Position numbers and translations under genes: made by a program | Origin: Macellibacteroides fermentans | GTDB taxonomy: Bacteria; Bacteroidota; Bacteroidia; Bacteroidales; Tannerellaceae | Direction: 5' to 3' | DNA: 64,000 nucleotides | Assembly: GCF_013409575.1 (NCBI RefSeq) | Contig: NZ_JACCCY010000003.1 | Coordinates: forward strand, 643,001-707,000 | Notes under the pieces: model-generated | Database searches by the model: none | Seen by the model: the letters and a program-made list of their open reading frames with translations, nothing else | What the model was told of the DNA's origin: nothing | Shown here: piece by piece, positions 36,238 through 45,270 of the stretch | How positions within the stretch are numbered: the stretch's first letter is position 1 | Layout: each line of letters starts with the position of its first letter

Positions 36238-36685
36238 ATATGAATTCCTGTACTTTATATACAAATTCCATCCATACCCAATAACGGATGGCTTTGCCCA
36301 GAAACATGGAAATGGCAACAATCCATACGTTACCCCGTAAAAAGCCTAAAGCAACTGCGATAAAGTCGCCGATGCCCGGCAAAAATACGAAGAAAGCCAT
36401 AACGGAACCTTTCCCTTTTATCCAGTTCTGTACCTTTTCAAGCTTTTTTATATCCAGTTTAAGGTACTTTTCAATCCATTCCATTTTTCCCAGCATACCC
36501 AGATAGTAACAGCTCATTCCTCCCAGAAAGTTTCCCAATGTGGCCGCCACCATACATTGCCAGTAGTCGGCTCCCGCAAATAATACGCCTGTAAGTACCA
36601 CTTCGGAGCTGAAGGGAAGTACGGTTGCTGCAAGAAACGAGGCGATAAAGACGCCGATGTATCCCCATTCTATAAGTTCTGCCAT
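36236..36685 (-). CDS. DedA/YqaA-type (VTT domain) membrane protein
   Basis: The 149-residue protein has four to five membrane segments with the SNARE-associated/VTT pattern: FLAATVLPFSSEVVLTGVLF, then GNFLGGMSCYYLG, and FLPGIGDFIAVALGFLRG. DedA-superfamily proteins act in lipid scrambling, proton-dependent transport or undecaprenyl-phosphate recycling; which applies is unknown. Its start overlaps the end of the upstream membrane-protein gene by 16 bp, so the two are translated from one mRNA. Confidence 0.85.
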   Translation of the reverse strand: MAELIEWGYIGVFIASFLAATVLPFSSEVVLTGVLFAGADYWQCMVAATLGNFLGGMSCYYLGMLGKMEWIEKYLKLDIKKLEKVQNWIKGKGSVMAFFVFLPGIGDFIAVALGFLRGNVWIVAISMFLGKAIRYWVWMEFVYKVQEFI

Positions 36686-37677
36686 AGCTGGATGCTTATA
36701 AGGGTAAAATAAAACAGGATGGAGCCATAAAAGATCCAGTTAACCACCTTGCCTTTGTTAACCGTAAAATAATGAGAGACGAGTATGGCCGAAGGCACAC
36801 AGGCCATTCCCATAAATTCTTCCGACGTGTGGTCGTACAGAAAGAAAAGGAAAGCCGACCATACCGAAAGGGCGATCAAAAACGAAAGAAACTGCCTGGT
36901 ACGGAGATTATCGTCGTATTCGTGGGTAAGGATATTAAAGGATGCGATGGCAGTGAGCAATGCAGCATAGCCTATTCCGGTCCACTCGATCCATCCGGCA
37001 TTTTTCACCAGCGAGAACTTTATATCCAGCAGTTCTCCGAATGGTTCTACAAATGGGGTAATATTCTGCTGCCAGACACTCCATCCCAATAAAAACCAAT
37101 ATACGGAAATCACACCAATAAAGGATGAAAGGATTGTTTTTCCGCTGATGGAGCGCAACTGGTACATACCCCACCAAAACAGCGGAAGGTACCAGAGTAT
37201 CTGGATCCACAACAGGCTTCCGATACCGAGTACAAAGGCGATGTTGAAAGCTTTTGACTTTGATTCGGGGTTATGATACGAGGTGAATAATTCGTAGATA
37301 GCCAAAATCAGGCAGAATACAGCCAATGAGTTCGACTTTAACGGAAAGAAGCCCAGATTGGTGCTTACATACAACAGATAAAACAGAAAAGGCAGGAGCG
37401 TTTTCTCGCGGATGAGTCCCAGGGCATAATTGGCCCGGTGCAATAAAAACGCTCCGCCAATAGTAAGGATAAATCCGATAAGGTAGGCAGATTCTTTACT
37501 TGTAAGGCTTTGGCAGACTACTTTCCACAGGGGAGTGTCGCTGCTGTTGATAGTCAGCGGAAACCCCACGGCAAAATAATAACCTACAGCCCAACAAAGA
37601 ATACAGGCCAGTAAAGTGCTTGTAAACAGTACCGGTCCGCATATATTATTGCGTCTTCTTATCGTATCTCTTCTCAT
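36670..37677 (-). CDS. Multi-pass membrane protein of unknown function
   Basis: The 335-residue protein has about nine to ten hydrophobic segments after a strongly basic N-terminus (MRRDTIRRRNN). It looks like the Bacteroidota DUF6427-type membrane proteins, but the match is from memory of the pattern and not firm. It lies two bases after purD on the same strand and overlaps the DedA-like gene, forming a purD-membrane protein-VTT operon. Confidence 0.75.
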   Translation of the reverse strand: MRRDTIRRRNNICGPVLFTSTLLACILCWAVGYYFAVGFPLTINSSDTPLWKVVCQSLTSKESAYLIGFILTIGGAFLLHRANYALGLIREKTLLPFLFYLLYVSTNLGFFPLKSNSLAVFCLILAIYELFTSYHNPESKSKAFNIAFVLGIGSLLWIQILWYLPLFWWGMYQLRSISGKTILSSFIGVISVYWFLLGWSVWQQNITPFVEPFGELLDIKFSLVKNAGWIEWTGIGYAALLTAIASFNILTHEYDDNLRTRQFLSFLIALSVWSAFLFFLYDHTSEEFMGMACVPSAILVSHYFTVNKGKVVNWIFYGSILFYFTLISIQLWQNL

Positions 37678-37679
37678 AT

Positions 37680-38948
37680 TTATAAATCGAATCCGATATC
37701 GCTACGGAAGTATTTTTTATCGAACGAGATTTTATTGGCCACATCGAACGATTGTGCCAGAGCTTCAGCTTTTGTTTCTCCGTAAGAGCTAACAGCAATT
37801 ACACGTCCGCCGTTGGTTACTATTTGTCCGTTTGCTTCTTTTGTACCGGCATGAAATACAATACTGCCTGCAGTTTTATCGAGTCCGCTTATCTCTTTTC
37901 CCTTTTCGTAGTCTCCGGGATAGCCTCCGGATACCAACATAACGGTTACAGCGGAGCGCGGATCTTGCTCAAGCACACGGTCTTGCAGATTTCCCTGACC
38001 AACACCTTCCAGCAGGTCTACCAGGTCCGACTTGATACGCAACATCACAACCTCGGTTTCCGGGTCGCCCATTCTGCAGTTGTACTCGATAACCATCGGT
38101 TCGCCGTTCACTTTAATCAGACCGATGAAGATGAAGCCTTTGTATTCGATACCTTCGGATTTAAGTCCCTGTACAGTAGGAATGATAATGCGTTCTTCCA
38201 CCTTTTTCATGAATACTTCATCGGCAAAAGGTACCGGAGAAACAGCTCCCATACCTCCGGTATTCAAGCCCGTATCTCCCTCTCCGATGCGTTTGTAATC
38301 TTTTGCTTCGGGAAGGATCTTATATGAATTGCCGTCGCTCAGCACAAATACAGAACACTCAATTCCGGATAGGAACTCTTCTATCACCACGGTCTTACTT
38401 GCGTCGCCAAACATTCCGTCAAGCATCTCTTTCAGTTCGTTTTTGGCTGTTGCCAGGTCGGATATAATCAACACACCTTTTCCGGCTGCAAGTCCGTCGG
38501 CTTTCAACACATAAGGAGCCTGCAACGATTCAAGAAAGGCATAACCTTCTTCCAGGTTGCCGGCAGAAATACTTTTATATTTTGCGGTAGGAATGTTATG
38601 GCGCATCATGAAGGCTTTGGCAAAGTCTTTGCTACCTTCCAGCTGGGCACCTTCCTTACTGGGGCCGATAACCGGGATGGATACCAGTTGTGGATCGTTT
38701 TTGAAGAAGTCGTAGATTCCCTTTACCAACGGATCTTCCGGACCAACCACCACCATGGTGACCTGATTGGCCAATACAAATTCCCTGATTGCAGGAAAAT
38801 CGGTTGCAGACATCGGTACGTTGATGCCCACAGTGGATGTTCCGGCATTTCCGGGAGCTATAAATAATTTGTCCACTTTCGGACTCTGACTTATTTTCCA
38901 GGCCAGTGCATGTTCACGACCTCCTGAGCCAACGAGTAGTATATTCAT
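37680..38948 (-). CDS. purD: Phosphoribosylamine--glycine ligase
   Basis: The 422-residue ATP-grasp enzyme joins glycine to phosphoribosylamine in step two of purine synthesis. Visible motifs are [15 protein letters not shown] at the N-terminus, [21 protein letters not shown], and the ATP-grasp core [15 protein letters not shown]. The length is normal. It lies 24 bases downstream of the DPP IV gene and two bases upstream of the membrane-protein gene, within a minus-strand operon of five genes. Confidence 0.97.
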   Translation of the reverse strand: MNILLVGSGGREHALAWKISQSPKVDKLFIAPGNAGTSTVGINVPMSATDFPAIREFVLANQVTMVVVGPEDPLVKGIYDFFKNDPQLVSIPVIGPSKEGAQLEGSKDFAKAFMMRHNIPTAKYKSISAGNLEEGYAFLESLQAPYVLKADGLAAGKGVLIISDLATAKNELKEMLDGMFGDASKTVVIEEFLSGIECSVFVLSDGNSYKILPEAKDYKRIGEGDTGLNTGGMGAVSPVPFADEVFMKKVEERIIIPTVQGLKSEGIEYKGFIFIGLIKVNGEPMVIEYNCRMGDPETEVVMLRIKSDLVDLLEGVGQGNLQDRVLEQDPRSAVTVMLVSGGYPGDYEKGKEISGLDKTAGSIVFHAGTKEANGQIVTNGGRVIAVSSYGETKAEALAQSFDVANKISFDKKYFRSDIGFDL

Positions 38949-38972
38949 TTGTCTATGTATTTATTCGGTTTA

Positions 38973-41156
38973 TTATTTCAGATAATCCATAAAATAGCGG
39001 GTGATCTTTTCCGACAGATGCGGACGATCCTTTCCAATCACATTGTGTTCGTGTCCGGGATAGACGAAATAGTCCGGATAGGTTCCCTCATTCACGCAAG
39101 CTTTCAGGAAGGTAAGGCTGTGCTGCCATACAACCACCGGATCAATATCTCCGTGAATAAGCAAAAGATGTCCTTTCAAGTTGCCTGCCTTCAGTTTCAG
39201 GTTGGCATTTTTGTAGCCTTCCGGGTTCTCTTTGGGTGTGTCCATATAGCGTTCGCCGTACATTATTTCGTAATATTGCCAGTCAATCACCGGACCACCT
39301 GCAACACCTACCTTGAATATGTCGGGATAGCTCAGCATCAGATTGGTGGTCATAAACCCGCCGTAACTCCATCCATGTACACCAAGTTTGTCGCCATCTA
39401 CGTAAGGAAGCGATTTTAAGAACTCAACTCCTTTAATCTGATCGGCCATTTCATTTACACCCAGGTTACGGTGAATCACCTGTTCGAATGCTGCACCACG
39501 GTTGGCAGAACCTCTGCTGTCTACCGTAAATACAACAAATCCCATTTGAGCCATGTATAAGTCCCATCCCCGTGCGTCGGCCATCCAGGTGTTATTCACC
39601 AGCTGGGCATGCGGACCTCCATATACATAAACTACAGCGGGGTATTTTTTTGTTTCGTCCATTCCCACCGGTTTTACAAGTCGGTAGTACAGATCGGTCG
39701 TGCCGTCGGCAGCTTTGATGGTGCCGGTTACAATTTCCGGAAATGCGTAATCTTTGTAAGGATTGGATGCTTTCAGCAATTCGAGCGATTGACCCGAGGC
39801 AACAGTCGTAACCTGTATGGTACGGGGGTTATGCTGACTTGAAAACTGATCTATAAAAGCCTCTCCGCCGGGAGCCAGTTTAATCTGGTGTGTTCCCTCC
39901 AGGGTGGTATGTTTCTTTATGACTCCCGATGCCAGGTTGACACTATACAGATGACGTTCCATCGGGCTTACCTCGGTAGACATATAGAACAGATTCTTTC
40001 CTGAGGCATCAAAGCCTACAACATCCGTCACAATCCAATCACCCTTGGTAAGCTGTTTTACCAATTTACCGTTGATGTCATACAAATATAGGTGGTTGAA
40101 ACCATCCCGCATACTTTGCCAGATAAAACGATCGGAATTTTGAGGTAAAAACAAGACGGGATTCTGTGGTTCCACATAGGCGGAATCTTCTTCCGTAAAG
40201 AGAATGACTTCGCGTTTTCCGGTGTTGGCATCGTAACGAACCAGGTTGCACACATTCTGTTCGCGGTTTACCTCTGCAAGGTAGATGCTTTGTCCGTCGG
40301 GACTCCAGGCAAGGTTGGTCAGATACTTGTCCTTTGGTGTACCAGTCTGTAGAAATACCGTTTTACCGGTGGATGGATTGTAAACACCAACAGTAACCTC
40401 ATGGCTTTTCATTCCGGCCATGGGATACTTAATAGGATTTGCTACAGCCGTGCGGGCCGTAACATCCACGATGGGATAGTCTGTAACCATTCGCTCGTCC
40501 ATTCTGTAAAAGGCCAGTTTGTTTCCGTTGGGCGACCAGAAAGTACCTTTGCTGATTCCAAATTCATTTCGGTGCACAGACTGACCGTTTACAATCCCTT
40601 TGTCATGGTCGGCAGTTACTTCCATTACTTTTTCATCGGGACCAACCACTCGGAGGTTATTATCTTCGGTAAATGCCAGCCATTTATTATCGGCAGTCCA
40701 GTCACAATTTTTCCAGTTTTCATCCACTTTACGGAATGAAACCACCTTACCCGCTTTCCAATCGTACTGAACCCGTACCTGTTTAGATTCGAAAACCAGT
40801 TCCGTCTTGTCATGATCCGTCACGGTAAAAGCCGGTAAGCCGGAAACTGTTTTAAGTCCGGCAGCCATAAGAGCTTCATTTAACGATGCGCGTGTAAACA
40901 ATACTGTTTCTTTACTCTTTTTACCCGGTTTGCCACCCAATACACTATCACCTTTAGCATACAGATAAGTAGTTCCGCTCCATTGCAGTTGTTTTAAAGT
41001 GCGTGGCGTAAATTTGCTGTATGTCTTCCCCCCGGGAATCAGATCATCCAGTGTAAATTGTTTATTCTGGCCATGTATTCCCATAGGCAACGTAAAACAT
41101 ACAATGTAAAAGAGGATGGAAGCCATCCTCCTTTTGTATTGATTATAAATCATCAT
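38973..41156 (-). CDS. Dipeptidyl peptidase IV (S9B serine protease)
   Basis: The 727-residue exported protease removes X-Pro (or X-Ala) dipeptides from peptide N-termini in the periplasm. It has a signal peptide (ends MGIHGQ), an eight-blade propeller with WSPDGQSIYLAEVNR-like blades, and a C-terminal alpha/beta-hydrolase domain: nucleophile in GVHGWSYGGFM, Asp in HGDIDPVVVW, His in PGHEHNV. The start at 41156 overlaps the methyltransferase gene by 14 bp; an internal ATG at 41126 (MASILFYIV) is equally possible. It likely serves growth on peptides. Confidence 0.92.
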   Translation of the reverse strand: MMIYNQYKRRMASILFYIVCFTLPMGIHGQNKQFTLDDLIPGGKTYSKFTPRTLKQLQWSGTTYLYAKGDSVLGGKPGKKSKETVLFTRASLNEALMAAGLKTVSGLPAFTVTDHDKTELVFESKQVRVQYDWKAGKVVSFRKVDENWKNCDWTADNKWLAFTEDNNLRVVGPDEKVMEVTADHDKGIVNGQSVHRNEFGISKGTFWSPNGNKLAFYRMDERMVTDYPIVDVTARTAVANPIKYPMAGMKSHEVTVGVYNPSTGKTVFLQTGTPKDKYLTNLAWSPDGQSIYLAEVNREQNVCNLVRYDANTGKREVILFTEEDSAYVEPQNPVLFLPQNSDRFIWQSMRDGFNHLYLYDINGKLVKQLTKGDWIVTDVVGFDASGKNLFYMSTEVSPMERHLYSVNLASGVIKKHTTLEGTHQIKLAPGGEAFIDQFSSQHNPRTIQVTTVASGQSLELLKASNPYKDYAFPEIVTGTIKAADGTTDLYYRLVKPVGMDETKKYPAVVYVYGGPHAQLVNNTWMADARGWDLYMAQMGFVVFTVDSRGSANRGAAFEQVIHRNLGVNEMADQIKGVEFLKSLPYVDGDKLGVHGWSYGGFMTTNLMLSYPDIFKVGVAGGPVIDWQYYEIMYGERYMDTPKENPEGYKNANLKLKAGNLKGHLLLIHGDIDPVVVWQHSLTFLKACVNEGTYPDYFVYPGHEHNVIGKDRPHLSEKITRYFMDYLK

Positions 41157-42894
41157 CTCCTTTTATCTTTTTAATAGGCAGGTCACTAAAGCTTCGTTTG
41201 TCGATGCGACTATCCCGAAAGTCCTTTCCTTCTTTTTTATCTTTAAACGGCTTACCCTTGTCTTTGAAGTTTTTCCCGCCAAAGCGGTCGTCATCTTTAT
41301 ATTTCATCTTAGCCGGACGATCATCAAACTTCTTTTTACCGGGTCCGCCTGGCGAGAAACTAGACTTTCCCGGACCGCCAGGCGAGAAACTTGATTTTAC
41401 AGGACGTTCAAAAGGTTTGTCTTTAGAACGTTTTGCATCCTCTCTGCCAAATTGTTTGCGTGCAGGTTTTCCGTCGTTGCGATCTTCTCCGAAGAAACGT
41501 TTTCCCGGAGCAAAAGCTGCTTTTTCCTCTTCCGTTTCGCTGTGTGCGGCGGCAAATCTTCTGTCCGGACGGTCCATCCGGTCTGTTTTGAAGTTTTTCC
41601 GCTCCGGACGTTCGCTGTACTCCTTGCGTGGAGCTCTTTCACCTCCGGATGAATTTTCGTTTCTTGCGGGTCGGTCACTGCTAAACGAACGGGCCGGTCT
41701 TTCGGTAGAAACATCTGAAGCTTCTTCTCCTTCGGCCAAAGCTTTCTTATAGTCCTTGTTTTTTCCTTCAAATATATCGTAGCAACGGAATTCACAATCC
41801 AGCGAACCGTTTATTACCTTCATTTTATCACTGGGGCGTAATCCTATCTTTTCAAAACATTCGTCCTTGTAGCTCAATATCCAAACTTTATAGCCGGTAA
41901 AGACATGTTTCATGCGCTCGCCGATCATCGCGTAAAGGCCCATTAAGTCGCGAGAAGAGATACGCTCTCCGTAAGGAGGGTTGGTAACCATGATCCCTGG
42001 TCTGGGTGGTTCCTGGTATTGCTGTAATGGAAGCACCTGCAGGTCAATGTACTTGGAGAGACCGGCACTACGAACGTTCGTTCTGGCAATTTCAATGGCG
42101 TCCGGACTGATATCCGATCCGTAGCACTTGAATGTGAATTCTTTTTCGTTGGATTCGTCGTTATAAATCCGGTCGAACAACTCCTGATCAAAGTCGACCC
42201 ACTTTTCGAAGGCGAAGTTTTTACGATGAATACCGGGAGCGATATTCAGGGCGATCATAGCTGCTTCTATAAGCAACGTTCCGGAACCACACATCGGATC
42301 CACGAAGTTGGATTCCCCTTTCCAGCCCGTCTTCATGATCAACCCGGCAGCCAGAACCTCATTCAGAGGGGCTTCCGTCTGATCAACCCGGTATCCGCGT
42401 TTGTGCAGACTCTCGCCCGAACTGTCGATAGAAAGTGTACAGTCGTTATGAGAAATATGAATGTTAATGTATAAATCGGGATTACTTACGCGTACAGACG
42501 GACGTTTTTCGTATTTCTCCATGAAATAATCAACAATCGCATCTTTGGTACGATAAGCAACAAACTTGGAATGGTTAAAGTCTTCAGAATAAATTACCGA
42601 GTCAATGGCAAACGTTTTATCTAAAGACAGGTATTTTTCCCATTCTATCTTTTTCACCTCTTTGTAAACTGTGTCGGCATCTTTGGCTTTGAAGTGATAG
42701 ATGGGTTTCAGGATGCGGAGTGCGGTACGGCAATAGAAATTAGCCTTGTAAAGCAACTCCATGTTGCCTTCGAAGGAAACCATCCGGCGACCGATCTGCA
42801 CCTCATTGGCTCCCAGCGAAATTAACTCACCGGCTAATACTTCCTCTAAACCATAGAGGGTTTTAGCCACCATTTCAAACGTCTCGTTATTCAT
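41143..42894 (-). CDS. THUMP-domain 23S rRNA methyltransferase (RlmL-like) with disordered tail
   Basis: Residues 1-385 form a THUMP RNA-binding domain (YGLEEVLAGELISLGANEVQ) and a Rossmann methyltransferase with VDPMCGSGTLLIEAAMIAL and the catalytic NPPYGER motif for N2-guanine methylation, as in the N-terminal half of RlmL. Residues about 385-583 are a low-complexity tail rich in Arg, Lys, Asp, Gly and Phe, with the ten-residue unit KSSFSPGGPG repeated in tandem. RlmK's second methyltransferase domain is absent. The tail probably binds RNA non-specifically. It leads the operon with DPP IV and purD and lies 14 bases after the serine acetyltransferase gene. Confidence 0.88.
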   Translation of the reverse strand: MNNETFEMVAKTLYGLEEVLAGELISLGANEVQIGRRMVSFEGNMELLYKANFYCRTALRILKPIYHFKAKDADTVYKEVKKIEWEKYLSLDKTFAIDSVIYSEDFNHSKFVAYRTKDAIVDYFMEKYEKRPSVRVSNPDLYINIHISHNDCTLSIDSSGESLHKRGYRVDQTEAPLNEVLAAGLIMKTGWKGESNFVDPMCGSGTLLIEAAMIALNIAPGIHRKNFAFEKWVDFDQELFDRIYNDESNEKEFTFKCYGSDISPDAIEIARTNVRSAGLSKYIDLQVLPLQQYQEPPRPGIMVTNPPYGERISSRDLMGLYAMIGERMKHVFTGYKVWILSYKDECFEKIGLRPSDKMKVINGSLDCEFRCYDIFEGKNKDYKKALAEGEEASDVSTERPARSFSSDRPARNENSSGGERAPRKEYSERPERKNFKTDRMDRPDRRFAAAHSETEEEKAAFAPGKRFFGEDRNDGKPARKQFGREDAKRSKDKPFERPVKSSFSPGGPGKSSFSPGGPGKKKFDDRPAKMKYKDDDRFGGKNFKDKGKPFKDKKEGKDFRDSRIDKRSFSDLPIKKIKGDDDL

Positions 42895-42908
42895 TTGTTT
42901 TTAATATA

Positions 42909-43808
42909 TTATCTTAATGCATTGTTTTGTGTGATAACCATTCCCGCAGGTACGTCCTGGGCAATCCAAACGTTTCCGCAAATGGTAGCTCCTTTTCCAA
43001 CGCGGATGCGTCCGATAAGAGTAGAATTGGAATAAACCGTAACATCGTCTTCCAGGATGGGGTGTCGTGCCACACCACGTATGGTTTGTCCGTTTTCGTC
43101 GGGAGGTAATTTTTCGCCGGCAAGACTGACTCCCTGAAATATCCTTACCGAATTTCCGATCACGCTGGTTTCTCCTATTACGGTTCCGGTTCCATGGTCG
43201 ATGGAAAAGGAATGGCCGATGGTGGCCCCCGGGTGGATGTCTATCCCTGTTTCGCTATGCGCCATTTCGGTAATCATTCGCGGAATAAAAGGAACGCCCA
43301 GACTGTATAGCCGGTGTGCGATACGGTAACCAACGATGGCTCTGAATCCCGGATAGCAGAATATTACCTCACCAACATTCTGTGCCGCCGGATCTCCGTT
43401 AAAAGTAGCTTCGGCGTCTGTAGCAAGTATCTCCCTGATTTCGGGAAGAGTTTTTATAAATGCTTCTGATAATCTCTTTGCCTGCTCGCTTATTTTTTCT
43501 TCCGGACATGCCGTGCAGGAGCTGTCGGCAAAGCAAAGTCCTGCATAAATCTGCCCGGACAACCGTTCGTGAAGCATTTCTATGTTCACTCCCGTCTGAA
43601 ATCGAATAGTCTGTTTGCTTATCCGGGCATTTCCATAATAGCCCGGAAAAAGAATGGATCTGCAAAGATCCACGATCTCTTTCAATACTTCGCCGGAAGG
43701 GAGGGCTTCCTCATCGCGATACGCATGAAACAGTTGTTTATACGATGCCTCGTCCGAAAGTTGTTCAACTGTGTCAGCCAGTATTGTACTATGCTTCTGC
43801 AAGCCCAT
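42909..43808 (-). CDS. Serine O-acetyltransferase (EpsC type)
   Basis: The 299-residue enzyme acetylates serine with acetyl-CoA, the first step of cysteine synthesis. The N-terminal helical domain is followed by left-handed beta-helix hexapeptide repeats with the catalytic motif ETGIDIHPGATIGHSFSIDH and HGTGTVIGETSVIG. It is longer at the N-terminus than classic CysE, as in the EpsC subgroup of anaerobes. No cysK lies nearby. It is followed by the RNA methyltransferase gene 14 bases on. Confidence 0.93.
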   Translation of the reverse strand: MGLQKHSTILADTVEQLSDEASYKQLFHAYRDEEALPSGEVLKEIVDLCRSILFPGYYGNARISKQTIRFQTGVNIEMLHERLSGQIYAGLCFADSSCTACPEEKISEQAKRLSEAFIKTLPEIREILATDAEATFNGDPAAQNVGEVIFCYPGFRAIVGYRIAHRLYSLGVPFIPRMITEMAHSETGIDIHPGATIGHSFSIDHGTGTVIGETSVIGNSVRIFQGVSLAGEKLPPDENGQTIRGVARHPILEDDVTVYSNSTLIGRIRVGKGATICGNVWIAQDVPAGMVITQNNALR

Positions 43809-43875
43809 GAGATAAAGTATTCATAATTTGGTGCAAAAATAGTAATAAAGATTGAAATACCGACAATTACGTGGC

Positions 43876-44349
43876 CTACTTCTTATGCGGTTCGCCGAAT
43901 ACTTTGCATGTAAGGGTGTCTAACGCCACTTTCCATATCTTTACATTTTTAACGGCAGGGTCCGAATAGGTGAACTCTTTTTGAGTATATTGGTGCATGA
44001 TGATGTCCAATGCCTCTTTCTTTTTGTCGAAATCTTCTTCAAAAAGCACGGTCCCCCATCCGATAACGCTTTTAGACCGCATCCGGTAGCTGCAGGCAAC
44101 CTGTGGGTGCTGAAATACAAGGGCGTGGTCGGTGCTGAAGGTGATGCATATTTGGGGGTTTCTAGACAGAATGTCGATACTTCTTCCCTCTTGTGCGGAG
44201 TGCAGGTAGACTGTACCTTCTTTATATCCAAAATTCATGGGAATTACATAAGGGGTGAGGTCCGTATCTGCCAATCCCACAAAACATACCGTACATTTGA
44301 CAATTATTTGTTCTATTTCCTCTTTTTCAGTGATAATAAGTGTTTTCAT
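43876..44349 (-). CDS. NimA-like pyridoxamine-phosphate-oxidase-fold flavoprotein
   Basis: The 157-residue protein has the FMN-binding split-barrel pattern of the Nim/PNPOx family: PYVIPMNFGYKEGTVYLHSA, EGRSIDILSRNPQICITF, and RSKSVIGWGTVLFEE. Some relatives reduce 5-nitroimidazole drugs; most have no known role, and this sequence alone does not show resistance. It is a single gene between the acetyltransferase and the divergent fumarate reductase operon. Confidence 0.82.
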   Translation of the reverse strand: MKTLIITEKEEIEQIIVKCTVCFVGLADTDLTPYVIPMNFGYKEGTVYLHSAQEGRSIDILSRNPQICITFSTDHALVFQHPQVACSYRMRSKSVIGWGTVLFEEDFDKKKEALDIIMHQYTQKEFTYSDPAVKNVKIWKVALDTLTCKVFGEPHKK

Positions 44350-44465
44350 AAAGATTTTGTCTTACTTTTATGCATACAAACATACGGTTTTTTTTGCGGT
44401 AACAAAAGTATGGCTTTTATTGTTTCGAATCTCCTGCGCTGATTGGCGAAATATTTCTTTAATCG

Positions 44466-44497
44466 TTTGCGTGATATGGGGATTTAGCATACCTTTG
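44466..44497 (+). promoter_or_regulatory. Promoter of the fumarate reductase operon
   Basis: TTTG at 44466-44469 and TACCTTTG at 44490-44497 match the Bacteroidota -33/-7 consensus, with exactly 23 bases from TTG to TA. A leader of about 60 bases precedes frdC. Confidence 0.78.
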
Positions 44498-44564
44498 CCA
44501 GACTTTTTGTACGTGACACGAACGTAATTTTTAAATATAATTAAATAACTTAAATTATTATCTT

Positions 44565-45233
44565 ATGTGGTTACTTAATTCTTCTATCGGAAGAAAGCTG
44601 ATTATGAGTATCTCAGGGCTTTTTCTGATCGTATTTTTAACAGTACACATGGTGATGAACTTAGTGGCGGTATTCTCGCTGGATGGTTATGATGCCGTAT
44701 GTCATTTCATGGGTACCAATCCAGTCATTCAGTTAATGGTTCCTGTGTTAGCAGCAGGTTTCATTGTTCACATCATCTATGCGGGCATGTTAACCTTGCA
44801 GAATCAGAAAGCCAGAGGCAACGACAAGTATGCATCGGCCAGCAAAACACAAGTAAGCTGGGCTTCAAAGAACATGTTCGTTTTAGGCGCAATTGTTCTT
44901 GGTGTATTGGTTTTCCACCTTACTCACTTTTGGGCAAAGATGCAATTGCTGGAGTGGAAAGGCGAAGAGTCGATGTTGGGATCAGAATTGATTGTCACTG
45001 TGTTCAAAAATCCGGTTGTAGTTGCAGTTTATCTGGCTTGGATCTTGGCTGTATGGCTTCACCTTACTCATGGTTTCTGGAGTGCATTCCAGACACTGGG
45101 AATTAACAACAAGAAATGGTACAGCCGTCTGAAAATGATCGGTATCATCTACGCTACTATCCTTGCCGTTGGTTTCGCTGTTGTAGCTGTATACTTCTAC
45201 TTTGCTCCTTTCGGTGCTTGCTGTGCAGCTTAA
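44565..45233 (+). CDS. frdC: Fumarate reductase/succinate dehydrogenase cytochrome b subunit
   Basis: The 222-residue membrane subunit has five hydrophobic helices with histidines that can ligate b-type hemes (LTVHMVMNL, VHIIYAGML, FHLTHFW, LHLTHGFW). It passes electrons from menaquinol to the iron-sulfur subunit so that fumarate is reduced at the end of anaerobic mixed-acid metabolism. It begins the frdCAB operon and is 37 bases ahead of frdA. The single-peptide, di-heme form agrees with the Bacteroidales enzyme. Confidence 0.93.
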   Translation: MWLLNSSIGRKLIMSISGLFLIVFLTVHMVMNLVAVFSLDGYDAVCHFMGTNPVIQLMVPVLAAGFIVHIIYAGMLTLQNQKARGNDKYASASKTQVSWASKNMFVLGAIVLGVLVFHLTHFWAKMQLLEWKGEESMLGSELIVTVFKNPVVVAVYLAWILAVWLHLTHGFWSAFQTLGINNKKWYSRLKMIGIIYATILAVGFAVVAVYFYFAPFGACCAA

Positions 45234-45270
45234 TATCATGAATGTCTGACAACTTAAAAGAATAAGAATT

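Noticed and set aside
37752-38327. 191-codon plus-strand open frame
   Set aside because: It is antisense to purD and shows no protein-like family features.
41198-41752. 184-codon plus-strand frame rich in Ser, Phe and Pro
   Set aside because: It is the reverse of the low-complexity methyltransferase tail, so its repeats are inherited from the real gene.
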